A DNA stretch of 48,567 nt, from contig JAPORQ010000038.1 of the NCBI GenBank assembly GCA_026710155.1, positions 1 to 48,567 on the forward strand. The letters run 5' to 3'. The translations under genes were made by a program, and so were the position numbers. The DNA is from Paracoccaceae bacterium. GTDB lineage: Bacteria; Pseudomonadota; Alphaproteobacteria; Rhodobacterales; Rhodobacteraceae. Below, in pieces: positions 16,528 through 25,309 of this stretch (positions are counted from its first letter, which is position 1; every line of letters starts with the position of its first letter). The notes beneath the pieces are model-generated. The model saw nothing but the letters and a program-made list of their open reading frames with translations, did not search any database and was not told where the DNA came from.

Positions 16528-16856
16528 TTGGGAACCCGGAAGCCGATGCCAAACTCATCGACAACCTGACCTTCAGGAACCGCTATTCCTCCGGTGTCAT
16601 TGCATGGGCTCCGGAGGACAGGCCAACGGACGAGCAGGTAATGGCGGTTCTCCATCGCGAAAAGGGTGGCGGGGTGCATGTGCATGTTGTCGTACCGATG
16701 GTGGAACGCAGAGCGGGAAAAGTTTCAATGTGGCACCGCCCGGTTGGTTCAACGATCTCAATCCGGTGGCTGAAATGCACAATTTCCGCCATGGCTAGGC
16801 CAGGCCTGATGATCCGGCTAGGAGAAGGCTGGTGAAACCAGGACCGACTGCAGGAG

Positions 16857-17219
16857 ATGTTCGACGGGCAGAGAAGAGATTTCGAGAGGCATGTGAACGC
16901 AGGCGTCAACGAAATCTTGAAAGATATCGACCGGGAATCGCAAAGGACCCGGAAACCATTCCGGAAGCTGCAGCTCCGGAGCTGTTTCATCTCGATGACC
17001 GCAGCCGGATCGGTGGTGATCCTGCAGCTGGCGATCGGGAACATTCAACTGAACTCGACATGGATACGGGATTCGATATGGTCCCCCGTCCGGAATGGTG
17101 TGGTGGAGATCACCAGGGACGAAAGAGGCAACCGGTGGTTGCAGATGAACGCGAACTGGCAACCGGACAGCTGGACATGGCAGGACGAGAATGGCCGGTG
17201 GTATGTCCGGTTGGAATGA
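16857..17219 (+). CDS. MobB/MbeB-like membrane protein nested in the relaxase
   Basis: A 120-residue frame fully inside the relaxase frame. It has a charged N-terminal helix (FERHVNAGVNEILKDIDRES), a membrane segment at about residues 45-66 (SCFISMTAAGSVVILQL) and a C-terminal domain ending WTWQDENGRWYVRLE. ColE1-type plasmids carry mbeB nested in mbeA in another frame, and accessory proteins of this group are membrane-associated. The start has aggag directly upstream. No stop or frameshift interrupts it, unlike the relaxase. Assignment rests on position and architecture. Confidence 0.55.
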   Translation: MFDGQRRDFERHVNAGVNEILKDIDRESQRTRKPFRKLQLRSCFISMTAAGSVVILQLAIGNIQLNSTWIRDSIWSPVRNGVVEITRDERGNRWLQMNANWQPDSWTWQDENGRWYVRLE

Positions 17220-17231
17220 AAGGAGAAGGAA

Positions 17232-17372
17232 ATGGACGCAAGAACAGGTATCGAGCAGGCGCTGCTGGACCGGATTGGCAGGATCCAGAAGGATTGGGAC
17301 GAGCGGGAAGCCCGCTTGACCATGCTTGTGCAGAACTTGAACACCAATCTGAAGGGCTTGTCGGGCAATTAG
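17232..17372 (+). CDS. Small MobD/MbeD-like coiled-coil protein
   Basis: A 46-residue frame with a strong ribosome-binding site (aaggagaagga before the ATG). Its sequence, GIEQALLDRIGRIQKDWDER then LTMLVQNLNTNLKGL, predicts one amphipathic helix, as in MbeD-type proteins, which also overlap the end of mbeA. It follows the MobB-like gene by 12 bases. A coding-like stretch in the next frame (IRAIGQAIQRRLKKVRKERE to a stop at 17491) may be its original tail after a frameshift. Confidence 0.45.
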   Translation: MDARTGIEQALLDRIGRIQKDWDEREARLTMLVQNLNTNLKGLSGN

Positions 17373-17581
17373 AGCGATTGGACAGGCAATCCAAAGACGG
17401 CTGAAGAAGGTCAGGAAAGAGCGGGAGAAACGCCCGGATGATGAATGGACCAATCCGTTTTCATTGGATTTGAAACCGCCTTGGCATGAATGATGATTGA
17501 AAAATCATAACCAGTCATTCACAAGGGAAGGTTGAAGAAAATGATTTTATGGATGAGAGAGGACACATATAGATATAAGGC

Positions 17582-17610
17582 TTGACATATAAGAAATAAG
17601 ATTTAATTAT
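17582..17610 (+). promoter_or_regulatory. Candidate sigma-70 promoter for the structured RNA
   Basis: A perfect -35 box, TTGACA at 17582-17587, is followed after 17 bases by aattat at 17605-17610, four of six matches to TATAAT. The flanks are AT-rich. Transcription would begin near 17617 and no ORF follows on this strand, which fits an RNA gene. Confidence 0.55.
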
Positions 17611-17616
17611 TGTTGA

Positions 17617-17815
17617 TAGCTTAAGTTACTGTAAAGAGCATTTTGTGAAAGTATCACCTGCCAATCGGCTTTCACGTTAGGACGGGGGACTCGGCAAGGG
17701 AGTCTTTTCGCAGGACACTTCGGGTGGTTTCCGAACCCAATGAGCTAAGGAAACGTTGCTACTGCGAGAAATGAATACCGCACCGTACCTGGTACCGTGC
17801 GGTTTTTCTTTTTCG
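17617..17815 (+). ncRNA. Candidate structured small RNA of about 200 nt, family unknown
   Basis: Between the promoter and terminator there is no ORF but a chain of possible stems. GTGAAAG...CTTTCAC encloses 17 bases near 17647-17677. GACTC...GAGTC lies near 17688-17704. TTTCGCAG pairs with CTGCGAGAAA (one bulge) across about 50 bases near 17706-17771. Inside that, GTTTCC pairs with GGAAAC around 16 bases and a cacttcgggtg hairpin forms. I compared it mentally with 6S RNA, RNase P RNA, tmRNA and the SRP RNA and could not match it to any. It lies at the right edge of the mobile region, so it may belong to the core side. Confidence 0.5.
17778..17813 (+). terminator. Strong rho-independent terminator
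   Basis: The arms ccgcac and gtgcgg, with an inner gtacc/ggtac pairing and one mismatch, form a stem at 17778-17802. The run tttttctttttt (17803-17813) follows. The direction is plus: no T-run lies on the other side. No protein gene ends upstream on this strand, so it fits the small RNA. Confidence 0.8.
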
Positions 17816-17816
17816 A

Positions 17817-18173
17817 TCAAAGAATTGTTCCTACAAATCGACCTGCTGGATTTTTTTCAGGGAAGACAGTAATAATCGACCAGTGCTTGCCGTACTTATT
17901 ATTTTCCCTCAATTCGAGTATTCCCCTTCCATTCTGATTCCACGCAAGCAGGCGGCATTTGGGCCATGATTCAGCTGTGTAGTAGAGTTTGGTATCCGGT
18001 CTTACAATTGAGGCAACATATTCCGGTATAAGAGTACCGAGTTTCCGTATTTCGTTTCCATGTTCGTGTTGTCGGTTTTCGGGAGTATCTATTGCCACCT
18101 CATCGGCATTGGCAACAGCAAAGAATGGTGGTATCCCGCCGGCACCTATGATGTTTTCGCCTAGTGTTGCCAT
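17817..18173 (-). CDS. Hypothetical protein downstream of xerC
   Basis: A 118-residue frame 18 bases after the xerC stop, on the same strand. I do not recognise the family. The N-terminus is GENIIGAGGIPPFFAVANAD; the C-terminal half (KLYYTAESWPKCRLLAW, GRGILELRENNKYGKHWSII) looks like alternating beta-strands of a small compact domain. There is no signal peptide or membrane segment. Ribosome-binding site is weak (caagaa), and position suggests co-transcription with xerC. Its stop lies next to the terminator of the RNA on the other strand. The codon use looks like that of neighbouring core genes, but the ORF is short, so its reality is moderately likely. Confidence 0.5.
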   Translation of the reverse strand: MATLGENIIGAGGIPPFFAVANADEVAIDTPENRQHEHGNEIRKLGTLIPEYVASIVRPDTKLYYTAESWPKCRLLAWNQNGRGILELRENNKYGKHWSIITVFPEKNPAGRFVGTIL

Positions 18174-18191
18174 GCAATTCTTGAAATTTGA

Positions 18192-19160
18192 TCAGTTTGC
18201 TCGGGGATGAGCAGACTTGTAAACATCCAATAGCAGTGAAGTTTCGATTTTTGTATATGCCTGGGTGGTGCTTAGGGAACTATGACCCAGAAGATCCTGT
18301 ATGACCCTCAGATCCCCACCGGCATTCAATATATGTGTAGCAAAGGAATGACGCAGGGAATGGGGCGTGGAATTGGCCGGCAGTCCAAGCGATATTCTGG
18401 CTCTTTCCATGGTTTTCCTTACAGCACGCTGATTCAATAGGCCACCACGGACGCCAAAGAAAAGGGGATCCGTCCTTTTACCAATAAACGGACACAATTG
18501 TGCATACTCTAAAACAGCTTGTTGACAGTATGGAATGACCGGAATGACACGTTCCTTTTTGCCCTTGCCGATTATGCGAATGGTTTCACCAAGGGGAAGT
18601 TCCCTTTGTTTCAGGGCAAGGGCTTCCGAAATTCGCAATCCACATCCATACAAAAGCGAGATAATTGCCACGTCACGTGTTGCAACCCACGGTTCACCTG
18701 ATTTTGTACCAACATATTCCAGGACCTCCCTTGTTCCCTGCTCCGTTATTGGACGAGGAAACCTCGACCTGAATCGGGGAGTTTTGGCCGTTTCAACATA
18801 AGTGTTTTCGAAACCGTATTCCTCCCCCAGCCATCGGTAGAAATTTTTCAATGCGGAAAGTTTTCTGGCCAGTGATCTGGAAGATACACCACGATTGCGT
18901 TCATGTGTCATCCAGGATCTCAATACCCTCTTGTCCATATCCTTCAAAACCTTCAGGTGAAGGGCATTTCCAAAATAATTCTGGAGAAAATCACAAAAGT
19001 CGGTAACATCCCTCTTGTAGCTGTTATAGGTATTTTCCGACCGGCCTGCAACTTCTACCCTCGCAGCCAACCACTTTTGAATTGTTTCACCGTAATCCAA
19101 CTTGTTTCGAATATTACCATCCGAAACCTTGGAATTTGTAACAAGGTTGGAAATCGTCAC
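18192..19160 (-). CDS. xerC: Tyrosine recombinase XerC
   Basis: A 322-residue site-specific tyrosine recombinase. The catalytic set is complete: Arg176 (GCGLRISEA), Lys199 (GKGKKER), His267 and Arg270 (HSLRHSFATH), His293 (LLGHSSLSTTQ) and Tyr302 (QAYTKI). The N-terminal SAM-like domain includes TYNSYKRDVTDFCDFL. With XerD it resolves chromosome dimers at dif. The start is GTG with aaggac just before it. Alphaproteobacteria often have xerC beside DUF484, an FSA-type transaldolase and priA, as here, so I take it as the housekeeping recombinase and not the integrase of the nearby mobile region. Confidence 0.93.
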   Translation of the reverse strand: MTISNLVTNSKVSDGNIRNKLDYGETIQKWLAARVEVAGRSENTYNSYKRDVTDFCDFLQNYFGNALHLKVLKDMDKRVLRSWMTHERNRGVSSRSLARKLSALKNFYRWLGEEYGFENTYVETAKTPRFRSRFPRPITEQGTREVLEYVGTKSGEPWVATRDVAIISLLYGCGLRISEALALKQRELPLGETIRIIGKGKKERVIPVIPYCQQAVLEYAQLCPFIGKRTDPLFFGVRGGLLNQRAVRKTMERARISLGLPANSTPHSLRHSFATHILNAGGDLRVIQDLLGHSSLSTTQAYTKIETSLLLDVYKSAHPRAN

Positions 19161-19335
19161 TTGTCCTTATCAGAAAATCACGCAATCGATTTTCTTGCCT
19201 CAATGTATGTTATTCTATTTAGTGGTGGCTCCTGACACCTTATGTTGAGCCCAAAATAGAGCTTGCCTTTCAAAATGTCAACTAAAACAATCAAATGCCC
19301 TTAAAATGGACAGATTTGATAACTGAGCATGTATC

Positions 19336-20085
19336 TTATTTCTTCAGGAACAGCTCAATGATCCTGGTAAATCCTGACCCGAACCTTTCCAGTAAATCCG
19401 TTTCCATACCATCTTCAAACATATCCGGCAGAGTCGATCCCAGTACAAGAAAGGTGAGTGTAAAATCATGGTCAGAATCAAGTGAGAGATCAATGATCGC
19501 TTCTGATTTGACATGCCTGGCAAGATTACCGTAGATATTGGTATCGCCCCTTGAAACAGTTCTCATGGCCACCCCTTCGTCGTAAAGATCCTTGCCCTCA
19601 ACCCCAAGATATGAATTAAGTTCGTCCTGGGCCAGGTTTTTTATTGCCAAACTGTTGATGTCAACCAGTGGTGGCAATGAGGAATTGCCGGTCAATTGAA
19701 TAAAACGAACATAATCAACATTGATGATCTTCGGGACCCTGGTCAAAACCTTGTGAAAAAATTCATCTAGATTCCTTGCTTCAAGCAATATGAGTATGGC
19801 ATTGAGCATGCTTATGGCCCCTTGGAAATTCTCGTTTGCAGCCTGAAGTGCAACTCGATTGAATTCCTCGGTTTCAAACAGAACCTTTTCCAGTTTATTT
19901 ATGGCGACGGTACGAATGTCAATGACTTTATCACCCAATACAGGATTCTGGGCTTTGCCCAAATGCAGTAAAATTTCTGGATCATCAAGAACTATTTCAG
20001 GGTTGGAAAGGATTTTCTGCTTCAAACCCAGTTTGGAGATATTCCTTTTTTGTCTGGGTTTCATTTGTGAGGAATTTTTGCTCAA
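19336..20085 (-). CDS. DUF484 family protein
   Basis: About 249 residues of the DUF484 family, a GAF-like domain group of unknown function. Features are LTLEGL-free helical N-terminus, [36 protein letters not shown] and a C-terminal [20 protein letters not shown]. The protein is probably soluble. The frame opens at TTG 20112; I prefer TTG 20085, which overlaps the fsa stop as TTGA and has aggga about ten bases upstream, giving translational coupling. An ATG at 20064 is a third choice. Its place between fsa and xerC repeats in many alphaproteobacteria, suggesting a role connected to XerC, although none is proven. Confidence 0.85.
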   Translation of the reverse strand: MSKNSSQMKPRQKRNISKLGLKQKILSNPEIVLDDPEILLHLGKAQNPVLGDKVIDIRTVAINKLEKVLFETEEFNRVALQAANENFQGAISMLNAILILLEARNLDEFFHKVLTRVPKIINVDYVRFIQLTGNSSLPPLVDINSLAIKNLAQDELNSYLGVEGKDLYDEGVAMRTVSRGDTNIYGNLARHVKSEAIIDLSLDSDHDFTLTFLVLGSTLPDMFEDGMETDLLERFGSGFTRIIELFLKK

Positions 20086-20735
20086 ACTATTTTCATCCCT
20101 GTTTTGTTCCAATCAGCCAAAAAACTTTCCAAACCCTTTTCTGTCAGGGGATGCTGGGCAAGTTTCTTGATGATTGCCGGGGGTACAGTAACAACATCAG
20201 CACCAGCCAATGCCGAATCTCTGACATGTAATGGCGACCTGATGGAAGCAGCCAATATTTTTGTATCAAAATCATAATTGTCGTAAATGATTCTTATATC
20301 CTCAATCAATTCCATTCCATTCATGCCGAGATCATCCAGACGACCTATGAAGGGACTTATGTAGGTTGCTCCAGCCTTGGCAGCGAGCAAAGCCTGATTT
20401 GATGAGAAACAAAGAGTTACATTTACCTTCCTGCCTTCAGAGGAAAGTATTTTACAAGCCTTCAATCCCTCTAGGGTCAAGGGGACCTTGATAGTAATGT
20501 TTGAGCCAATTTCGGCAAGGCGTTGGCCTTCGGAAACCATTTCCCTTGCTGTCAAACCAACAACTTCAGCACTTACCGAACCCTTCACCATCTGACATAT
20601 TTCGGACAGTACCTGGAACACATCACGCCCAGATTTTCGGATCAGGGAAGGGTTGGTTGTTATACCATCAATCAGGCCGAGGTCGATCAGTTCTGCAATT
20701 TCTTGTGTTTCTGCTGTATCAGCAAAGAATTCCAT
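20082..20735 (-). CDS. FSA/TalC-type transaldolase
   Basis: A 217-residue small transaldolase or fructose-6-phosphate aldolase. Landmarks are [22 protein letters not shown], the Schiff-base lysine 83 in [29 protein letters not shown] and [19 protein letters not shown]. Such enzymes form a TIM barrel and work in the pentose phosphate pathway or cleave fructose 6-phosphate; the sequence alone does not decide between the two activities. It overlaps the DUF484 start. The upstream 300 bases before priA (20736-21039) contain no gene that I can support and should hold the divergent promoters. Confidence 0.92.
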   Translation of the reverse strand: MEFFADTAETQEIAELIDLGLIDGITTNPSLIRKSGRDVFQVLSEICQMVKGSVSAEVVGLTAREMVSEGQRLAEIGSNITIKVPLTLEGLKACKILSSEGRKVNVTLCFSSNQALLAAKAGATYISPFIGRLDDLGMNGMELIEDIRIIYDNYDFDTKILAASIRSPLHVRDSALAGADVVTVPPAIIKKLAQHPLTEKGLESFLADWNKTGMKIV

Positions 20736-21039
20736 ATCTTTTCCAGTCGATTTGGTTGGAAGTGTAAAAATTTAAGTTTAAATCTAAATGTCCCAACAGG
20801 ACTTTTAATTCAATATTAGTTTTAATTATTTCTCCAACAAAGAATAATTTAATTGTGGATAACCATAGCACCAATGGGAGTGTTTGTAGAAGCGGATACT
20901 TCCCTGAAAAAAGACATCTATCATTCTGGCATAACAATAAGGCATGGCTCTTGTTTCAATTTCAACCGGTAATTGACCCAATCCATACCCGAATTCAATC
21001 TTCCTCTCCAATGACGGATGGGATAGCAGAAATTGGCCG

Positions 21040-23229
21040 TTGAATTTGGCTGGGGAATTCAAATCGGGTGATTTGGTAGGAGTATTGCCTTCCGCACCAA
21101 TTGATGGCCTGTTGGATTACCGGGTTTCCAGATCGGGAGTAGATGCTGGTGCTTTCGTATTGGTACCCTTGGGACCAAGAAAGGTAGTTGGAGTGGTATG
21201 GGGTAATGGTGCAGGTAATTTTGATCCAAGCAAGATCCGGCCAATCATCAAGGTTTTGAATGTACCTCGGCTTGATGACAATTTTCGGCTGTTTTTGGAA
21301 AAGGTAGCTGAATACAACCTTGTTTCGCTTTCATCAGCACTGGCAAGACTGACTAGATTGCCGGAACCAACAGAAGGTCCAAAGGTTGAAAAGAGTTGTC
21401 GATGGAATGGCAATCTTCCACCTAAAATAACTCCAACCCGTGAGAAGGTATTCAAGTTTCTAAAGCCAGGAAGGGAATATCTGATAAAGGACGTAATTAC
21501 CAGAACACATGTTGGAATGGATGTACTCAGGCGCTTGGAATCAGGAGGATATCTTCAATTTGCTGAAAAACTGATCAAGGATGAGGTCCCTGTTTTCAAT
21601 CTCGAAGGCAATACCATTGAATTGAATGATGAACAAAGAAGAGCAACGGACGATATTTTTCGCTTTTTGGGTCAGGAAGAATTTTCACCAATTTTGCTTA
21701 AAGGAGTTCCCGGAGCAGGTAAGACGGAAGTTTTTCTTGAAGTCATAGCCAGGACATTGAAGGAAGGGAAGCAGGTATTGGTTTTGTTACCCGAGATTGC
21801 CCTGACTTCACAGATTATAAAACGGTTTAATGATAGATTTGGCGAGCCACCATTTGAATGGCATTCATCTGTCAGCAAGGTCCAAAAGAGAAAAATCTGG
21901 CGAATGGCTGGTGAAGGCACTGCCCAACTTGTGGTTGGTGCCAGGTCAGCCTTGTTTCTCCCCTTTTCAAATCTCGGTCTCATAGTTGTTGATGAAGAAC
22001 ATGACAGTTCATACAAACAGGATTCCGGAATAATATACAATGCAAGGGACATGGCCGTTTTGCGGTCTTCCCTATGCAAGGCAAACATAATTCTGGTTTC
22101 AGCAACACCCTCGCTGGAATCTTTGGTCAATGTAACCAGGGGGAAATACAAAAGGGTTGATTTGCTTTCGCGGTTTGGGGATGCCACCCTTCCCGAAATT
22201 GACATTATCGACATGAAGGGTGAGACTGACACATCCGGAAAATGGATTTCAGGGGCTCTGATAAAGGAAATTTCCGACAGGTTGCAAAAGGGTCAGCAAT
22301 CACTTTTGTTCCTTAACAGAAGAGGTTATGCACCAATTACAGTATGTGCCAATTGTGGCAATCAGGTCGGTTGTACCGATTGTGATGCCCGATTGGTCGA
22401 GCACCGTTATTACAATGAGATGATTTGTCACCAATGCGGAGCCAGAAGCGTGGTGCCCAAGAAATGCCCGGATTGTCATGCCGAAGGGATGATGGTTCCC
22501 TTGGGACCTGGTATAGAGAGACTTGCCGAAGAGGTGAAGTCAATTTTCAAGCAAGCACGGATCGAGGTGTTGTCTTCTGATCTGGTCGAATCACCCATGC
22601 AGTTGAAGGATACATTGGAAAAAATCTCCAAAGGTGAAGTTGATATAATTATAGGAACCCAGATTATTGCCAAGGGCCATAACTTCCCTTACCTTACACT
22701 CGTGGCAGTAATTGATGCCGATGTGGGATTGCAAGGTGGTGATTTCAGGGCAGCAGAGAGAACCTTTCAGATCATCCGGCAGGTCACGGGTCGTTCTGGG
22801 AGGGCTGATATTCCCGGTATAGCCTTGTTGCAGACATGGAATCCCGATCATCCTGTTATCCAGGCCATAACTTCCAACAATGACGAGGCCTTCTGGGATG
22901 CGGAAAGTCGAGAAAGGGAAGTTACGGGAAGTCCTCCCTTCAGCCAGTATATCGGAGTGATAGTTTCCGGCAAGAATGTGGAGGAAGTTGAAGGTTTCAG
23001 TCAGGCACTGGCGCGTGATTCCAAACCGTTAATGGATGAAAATTATGAATTATATGGGCCTGCTCCTGCCCCGATTGCCCGTATACAGGGACGGGTACGA
23101 TACAGGTTATTGATCAAGGCCGAACGGAGTTTGCGGGTACAAAGAGCCATACGGGCCTGGTTAAACCAATTCAAAATACCCGGAAGCATAAGGTTGACCA
23201 TAGATGTCGATCCCCAGAGGTTTCTTTGA
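21040..23229 (+). CDS. priA: Primosomal protein N' (replication restart helicase)
   Basis: A 729-residue superfamily 2 helicase that reloads the replisome at stalled forks. The Walker A is GVPGAGKTEV, with alanine where many homologues have serine, and the DEEH box is VVDEEHDSSYKQ. The zinc-binding insertion has its paired cysteines (CANC, CTDC, CHQC, CPDC). Later motifs are GTQIIAKGHNFPYL and QVTGRSGRAD. The 3'-DNA-binding N-terminus begins GVLPSAPIDGLLDYRV. The start is uncertain: the frame opens upstream without an ATG, and TTG 21040 has no clear ribosome-binding site. The gene is divergent from the fsa-DUF484-xerC group. Confidence 0.95.
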   Translation: MNLAGEFKSGDLVGVLPSAPIDGLLDYRVSRSGVDAGAFVLVPLGPRKVVGVVWGNGAGNFDPSKIRPIIKVLNVPRLDDNFRLFLEKVAEYNLVSLSSALARLTRLPEPTEGPKVEKSCRWNGNLPPKITPTREKVFKFLKPGREYLIKDVITRTHVGMDVLRRLESGGYLQFAEKLIKDEVPVFNLEGNTIELNDEQRRATDDIFRFLGQEEFSPILLKGVPGAGKTEVFLEVIARTLKEGKQVLVLLPEIALTSQIIKRFNDRFGEPPFEWHSSVSKVQKRKIWRMAGEGTAQLVVGARSALFLPFSNLGLIVVDEEHDSSYKQDSGIIYNARDMAVLRSSLCKANIILVSATPSLESLVNVTRGKYKRVDLLSRFGDATLPEIDIIDMKGETDTSGKWISGALIKEISDRLQKGQQSLLFLNRRGYAPITVCANCGNQVGCTDCDARLVEHRYYNEMICHQCGARSVVPKKCPDCHAEGMMVPLGPGIERLAEEVKSIFKQARIEVLSSDLVESPMQLKDTLEKISKGEVDIIIGTQIIAKGHNFPYLTLVAVIDADVGLQGGDFRAAERTFQIIRQVTGRSGRADIPGIALLQTWNPDHPVIQAITSNNDEAFWDAESREREVTGSPPFSQYIGVIVSGKNVEEVEGFSQALARDSKPLMDENYELYGPAPAPIARIQGRVRYRLLIKAERSLRVQRAIRAWLNQFKIPGSIRLTIDVDPQRFL

Positions 23230-23454
23230 GTCAATTAAGCCCTCCAATCCTTGCGATAATATATTGGGCACATTGTATTCCAGTTTGGTTACACTCCTGA
23301 AAAAAAGGCTAAATCACAACTTGTCTATATGGAATGGTTCTTTTTTTACTTTTCCGGACCAAATAACTATGTTTCGTTAATGCCAGAACCAATTCATTAT
23401 TAATTGTGATTCATGCAGTAGAACACCCATTGTGAATATGAAGGATTAGAAATA

Positions 23455-24396
23455 GTGTTTGAACGCGTTTCCTTGATAGGTGTCGGATTGATTGGGTCCT
23501 CAATCTCTTTGGCAATCAGAAAACATGACCTTGCCAAAAATATAGTCGGGCATACCAAATCAAGCGAATCCACCAGATTGGCTCTGGAACTTGGATTGGC
23601 CGACAAGATGTATCCTTCTCCAGAGGAAGCGGTTGAAAATGCCGATCTAACAATCCTGTGTACACCTGTAGGTACCTTTGAGGTTATTGCCAGCAAAATC
23701 GGCCCCAAACTCAAACCTGGTTCAATCCTGACTGATGTGGGTTCAGTGAAACGTTTCGTCATTGATAAGGTCGTTGGCCATATACCAGACAATGTACATT
23801 TTATTCCCTCACATCCCCTTGCTGGAACGGAATTCTCCGGCCCTTCATCAGGTTTTGCCGAACTGTTTGAAAACCGTTGGTGTTTGATGACACCATTAAA
23901 GGGTACAGACCCGGATAAAATCACTGAACTTGGTAGTTTTTGGCAAACCTTGGGTTCCAAGGTCGAAATCATGGATCATGATCACCACGATACGGTTCTC
24001 GCGGTTACATCCCATGTACCCCATCTGATTGCATATACCATGGTTGGTACCGCCGATCATCTTCATAGAATCAGGAATTCCGAAGTTATCCAATACTCGG
24101 CTGCAGGATTTAGGGATTTTACGCGGATTGCAGCATCGGACCCAACCATGTGGAGGGATGTTTTCCTTTCTAACAAGGAAGCAACCCTGGATATCCTAGG
24201 TCGATTTACCGAAGAACTCTTTGCCCTGCAAAGGTTGATCAGAACGGAAAATGGACCGGAGCTTTTCGATTACTTTGAAAAGACCAGAGCCATTCGCAAG
24301 GGAATTATTGAAGCTGGTCAGGACACTGCTTCGCCAGATTTTGGGCGTTCAACAAGTGATATCAGCAAAACTCGGGGAAAGAGTCAAAAATCTTGA
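23455..24396 (+). CDS. tyrA: Prephenate/arogenate dehydrogenase
   Basis: A 313-residue TyrA family enzyme for tyrosine synthesis. It has an NAD(P)-binding Rossmann motif at the start (SLIGVGLIGSSISLAI), the HPLAGTEFSGP segment and a substrate-binding TSHVPHLIAYTMV. It converts prephenate or arogenate oxidatively; in alphaproteobacteria cyclohexadienyl specificity is common, and the sequence alone does not settle it. Start is GTG 23455 with aagga nine bases upstream. Its 3' end overlaps the convergent DUF2125 gene by 35 bases. A 225-base gap after priA holds no gene. Confidence 0.93.
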   Translation: MFERVSLIGVGLIGSSISLAIRKHDLAKNIVGHTKSSESTRLALELGLADKMYPSPEEAVENADLTILCTPVGTFEVIASKIGPKLKPGSILTDVGSVKRFVIDKVVGHIPDNVHFIPSHPLAGTEFSGPSSGFAELFENRWCLMTPLKGTDPDKITELGSFWQTLGSKVEIMDHDHHDTVLAVTSHVPHLIAYTMVGTADHLHRIRNSEVIQYSAAGFRDFTRIAASDPTMWRDVFLSNKEATLDILGRFTEELFALQRLIRTENGPELFDYFEKTRAIRKGIIEAGQDTASPDFGRSTSDISKTRGKSQKS

Positions 24397-25309
24397 AATC
24401 AATAAAATTCAATAATTTGATGTTTCCATCAACGATCTGAACTTCATAACTGTCTATCGGTAATCTTGAAATCAAAGCAAACTGGGCTTGTGAGAGAAGG
24501 CCTATGGTTTCCAACAGTTCAAAAAATTTAACTTTTTCACCTACAAGGTTAATTACCAGAGAGCCATTTGGCAAATCGAACTCATTCTTGATTTCACCCT
24601 CAAGTTGAAGATCGAATTCCTCAAAAACGAATTTTGAACTAAAATCTACTTCTTCAATGGAAATACATTGGCTGGGGTCCGAACCCGAAAGTAGTAATTC
24701 ACCACCACCTATAAAATCAAAAGGTTCCAGCGCAAGCTGGGTCCTTGTGTTTGATAGGGCAATATCATTTAAATTCAAGTGAACCCGAAAAGTATCTGGG
24801 TCAGTTTCATCCGGCTTGATTGCAAAGAGGCCAGAATCCAGGTTCAGGTTTGTTTCCTTGGATGTGGTTACACTGGTTTCTTTTATTTCGGTAATAAATG
24901 AATTCAATGGTATTCCTGATCGATTGTTCAAACTTAGGCTTGAACGAGGATAGTCAGAATCCACAATGTATTCCACACCACCGATCAAGGTACTTTGCAA
25001 TGGGGCAAATACAACTATGAAATCATTCCAGTTGTAAACCAAACTCAATATGTTCAAATCCCCCAACATCAAATCGGTTGCGTTATGCCTATTGGTGATT
25101 CTCAGATCATGTATCCTTAAATCTGTTCGATTTGGAAATCCTCGTATTGAAATATCAGAATAGTCAAAATCCCAATCGTCATATTCGCTATCAAGGTAAG
25201 ATTGAACGAAACTTTCAGTTATATTTCCCCTAACAAACCAAAAAATGGACCAACCTACTGAAAGCAGGGTGATTGACACAACCAAAATGAACAATTTATT
25301 TCGTCGCAT
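24362..25309 (-). CDS. DUF2125 family membrane-anchored protein
   Basis: A 315-residue protein with one N-terminal membrane segment (residues about 6-26, LFILVVSITLLSVGWSIFWFV) and a long beta-rich extracytoplasmic part (FDYSDISIRGFPNRTDLRIH, LIGGVEYIVDSDYPR). It matches DUF2125, found in alphaproteobacteria near tyrA and a gamma-glutamylcyclotransferase gene. Function is unknown; the fold may resemble lipid- or envelope-related beta proteins. The C-terminal 12 codons overlap tyrA on the other strand. The upstream side faces an AT-rich restriction-modification island, so its natural promoter may be displaced from its former neighbour. Confidence 0.85.
   Translation of the reverse strand: MRRNKLFILVVSITLLSVGWSIFWFVRGNITESFVQSYLDSEYDDWDFDYSDISIRGFPNRTDLRIHDLRITNRHNATDLMLGDLNILSLVYNWNDFIVVFAPLQSTLIGGVEYIVDSDYPRSSLSLNNRSGIPLNSFITEIKETSVTTSKETNLNLDSGLFAIKPDETDPDTFRVHLNLNDIALSNTRTQLALEPFDFIGGGELLLSGSDPSQCISIEEVDFSSKFVFEEFDLQLEGEIKNEFDLPNGSLVINLVGEKVKFFELLETIGLLSQAQFALISRLPIDSYEVQIVDGNIKLLNFIDFKIFDSFPEFC

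Larger units (their letters stand above)
16452..17404 (+). pseudogene. Broken MbeA-like relaxase
   Basis: Relaxase pieces occur in order across three frames: AANYLLKSRDHRGEP (in the mobC frame), EIRVLIGNPEADAKLIDNL, RYSSGVIAWAPEDRPTDEQ, HREKGGGVHVHVVVPMV with the metal-binding HVHV, then GKSFNVAPPGWFNDLNP and ARPDDPARRRLVKPG. The lesions are a frame change near 16495, an apparent in-frame loss of roughly 20-30 residues after DEQVMAVL, a one-base slip near 16710, and a TAG near 16795 at an expected tryptophan (HG-W-ARPDDP). The frame then stays open to 17404 while other genes overlap it. The enzyme would have nicked and led plasmid DNA into a recipient; it is now inactive as read. Confidence 0.8.

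Noticed and set aside
17617-17815. 6S RNA, RNase P RNA, tmRNA or SRP RNA
   Set aside because: The conserved hallmarks that I know for each (6S end-to-end pairing, RNase P GAGGAAAGTC core, tmRNA tRNA-like ends, SRP apical loop) were not found.
18192-19160. Integrase of the mobile region
   Set aside because: The tyrosine recombinase lies in a conserved block with DUF484, an FSA transaldolase and priA, as housekeeping xerC does, so I did not assign it to the island.
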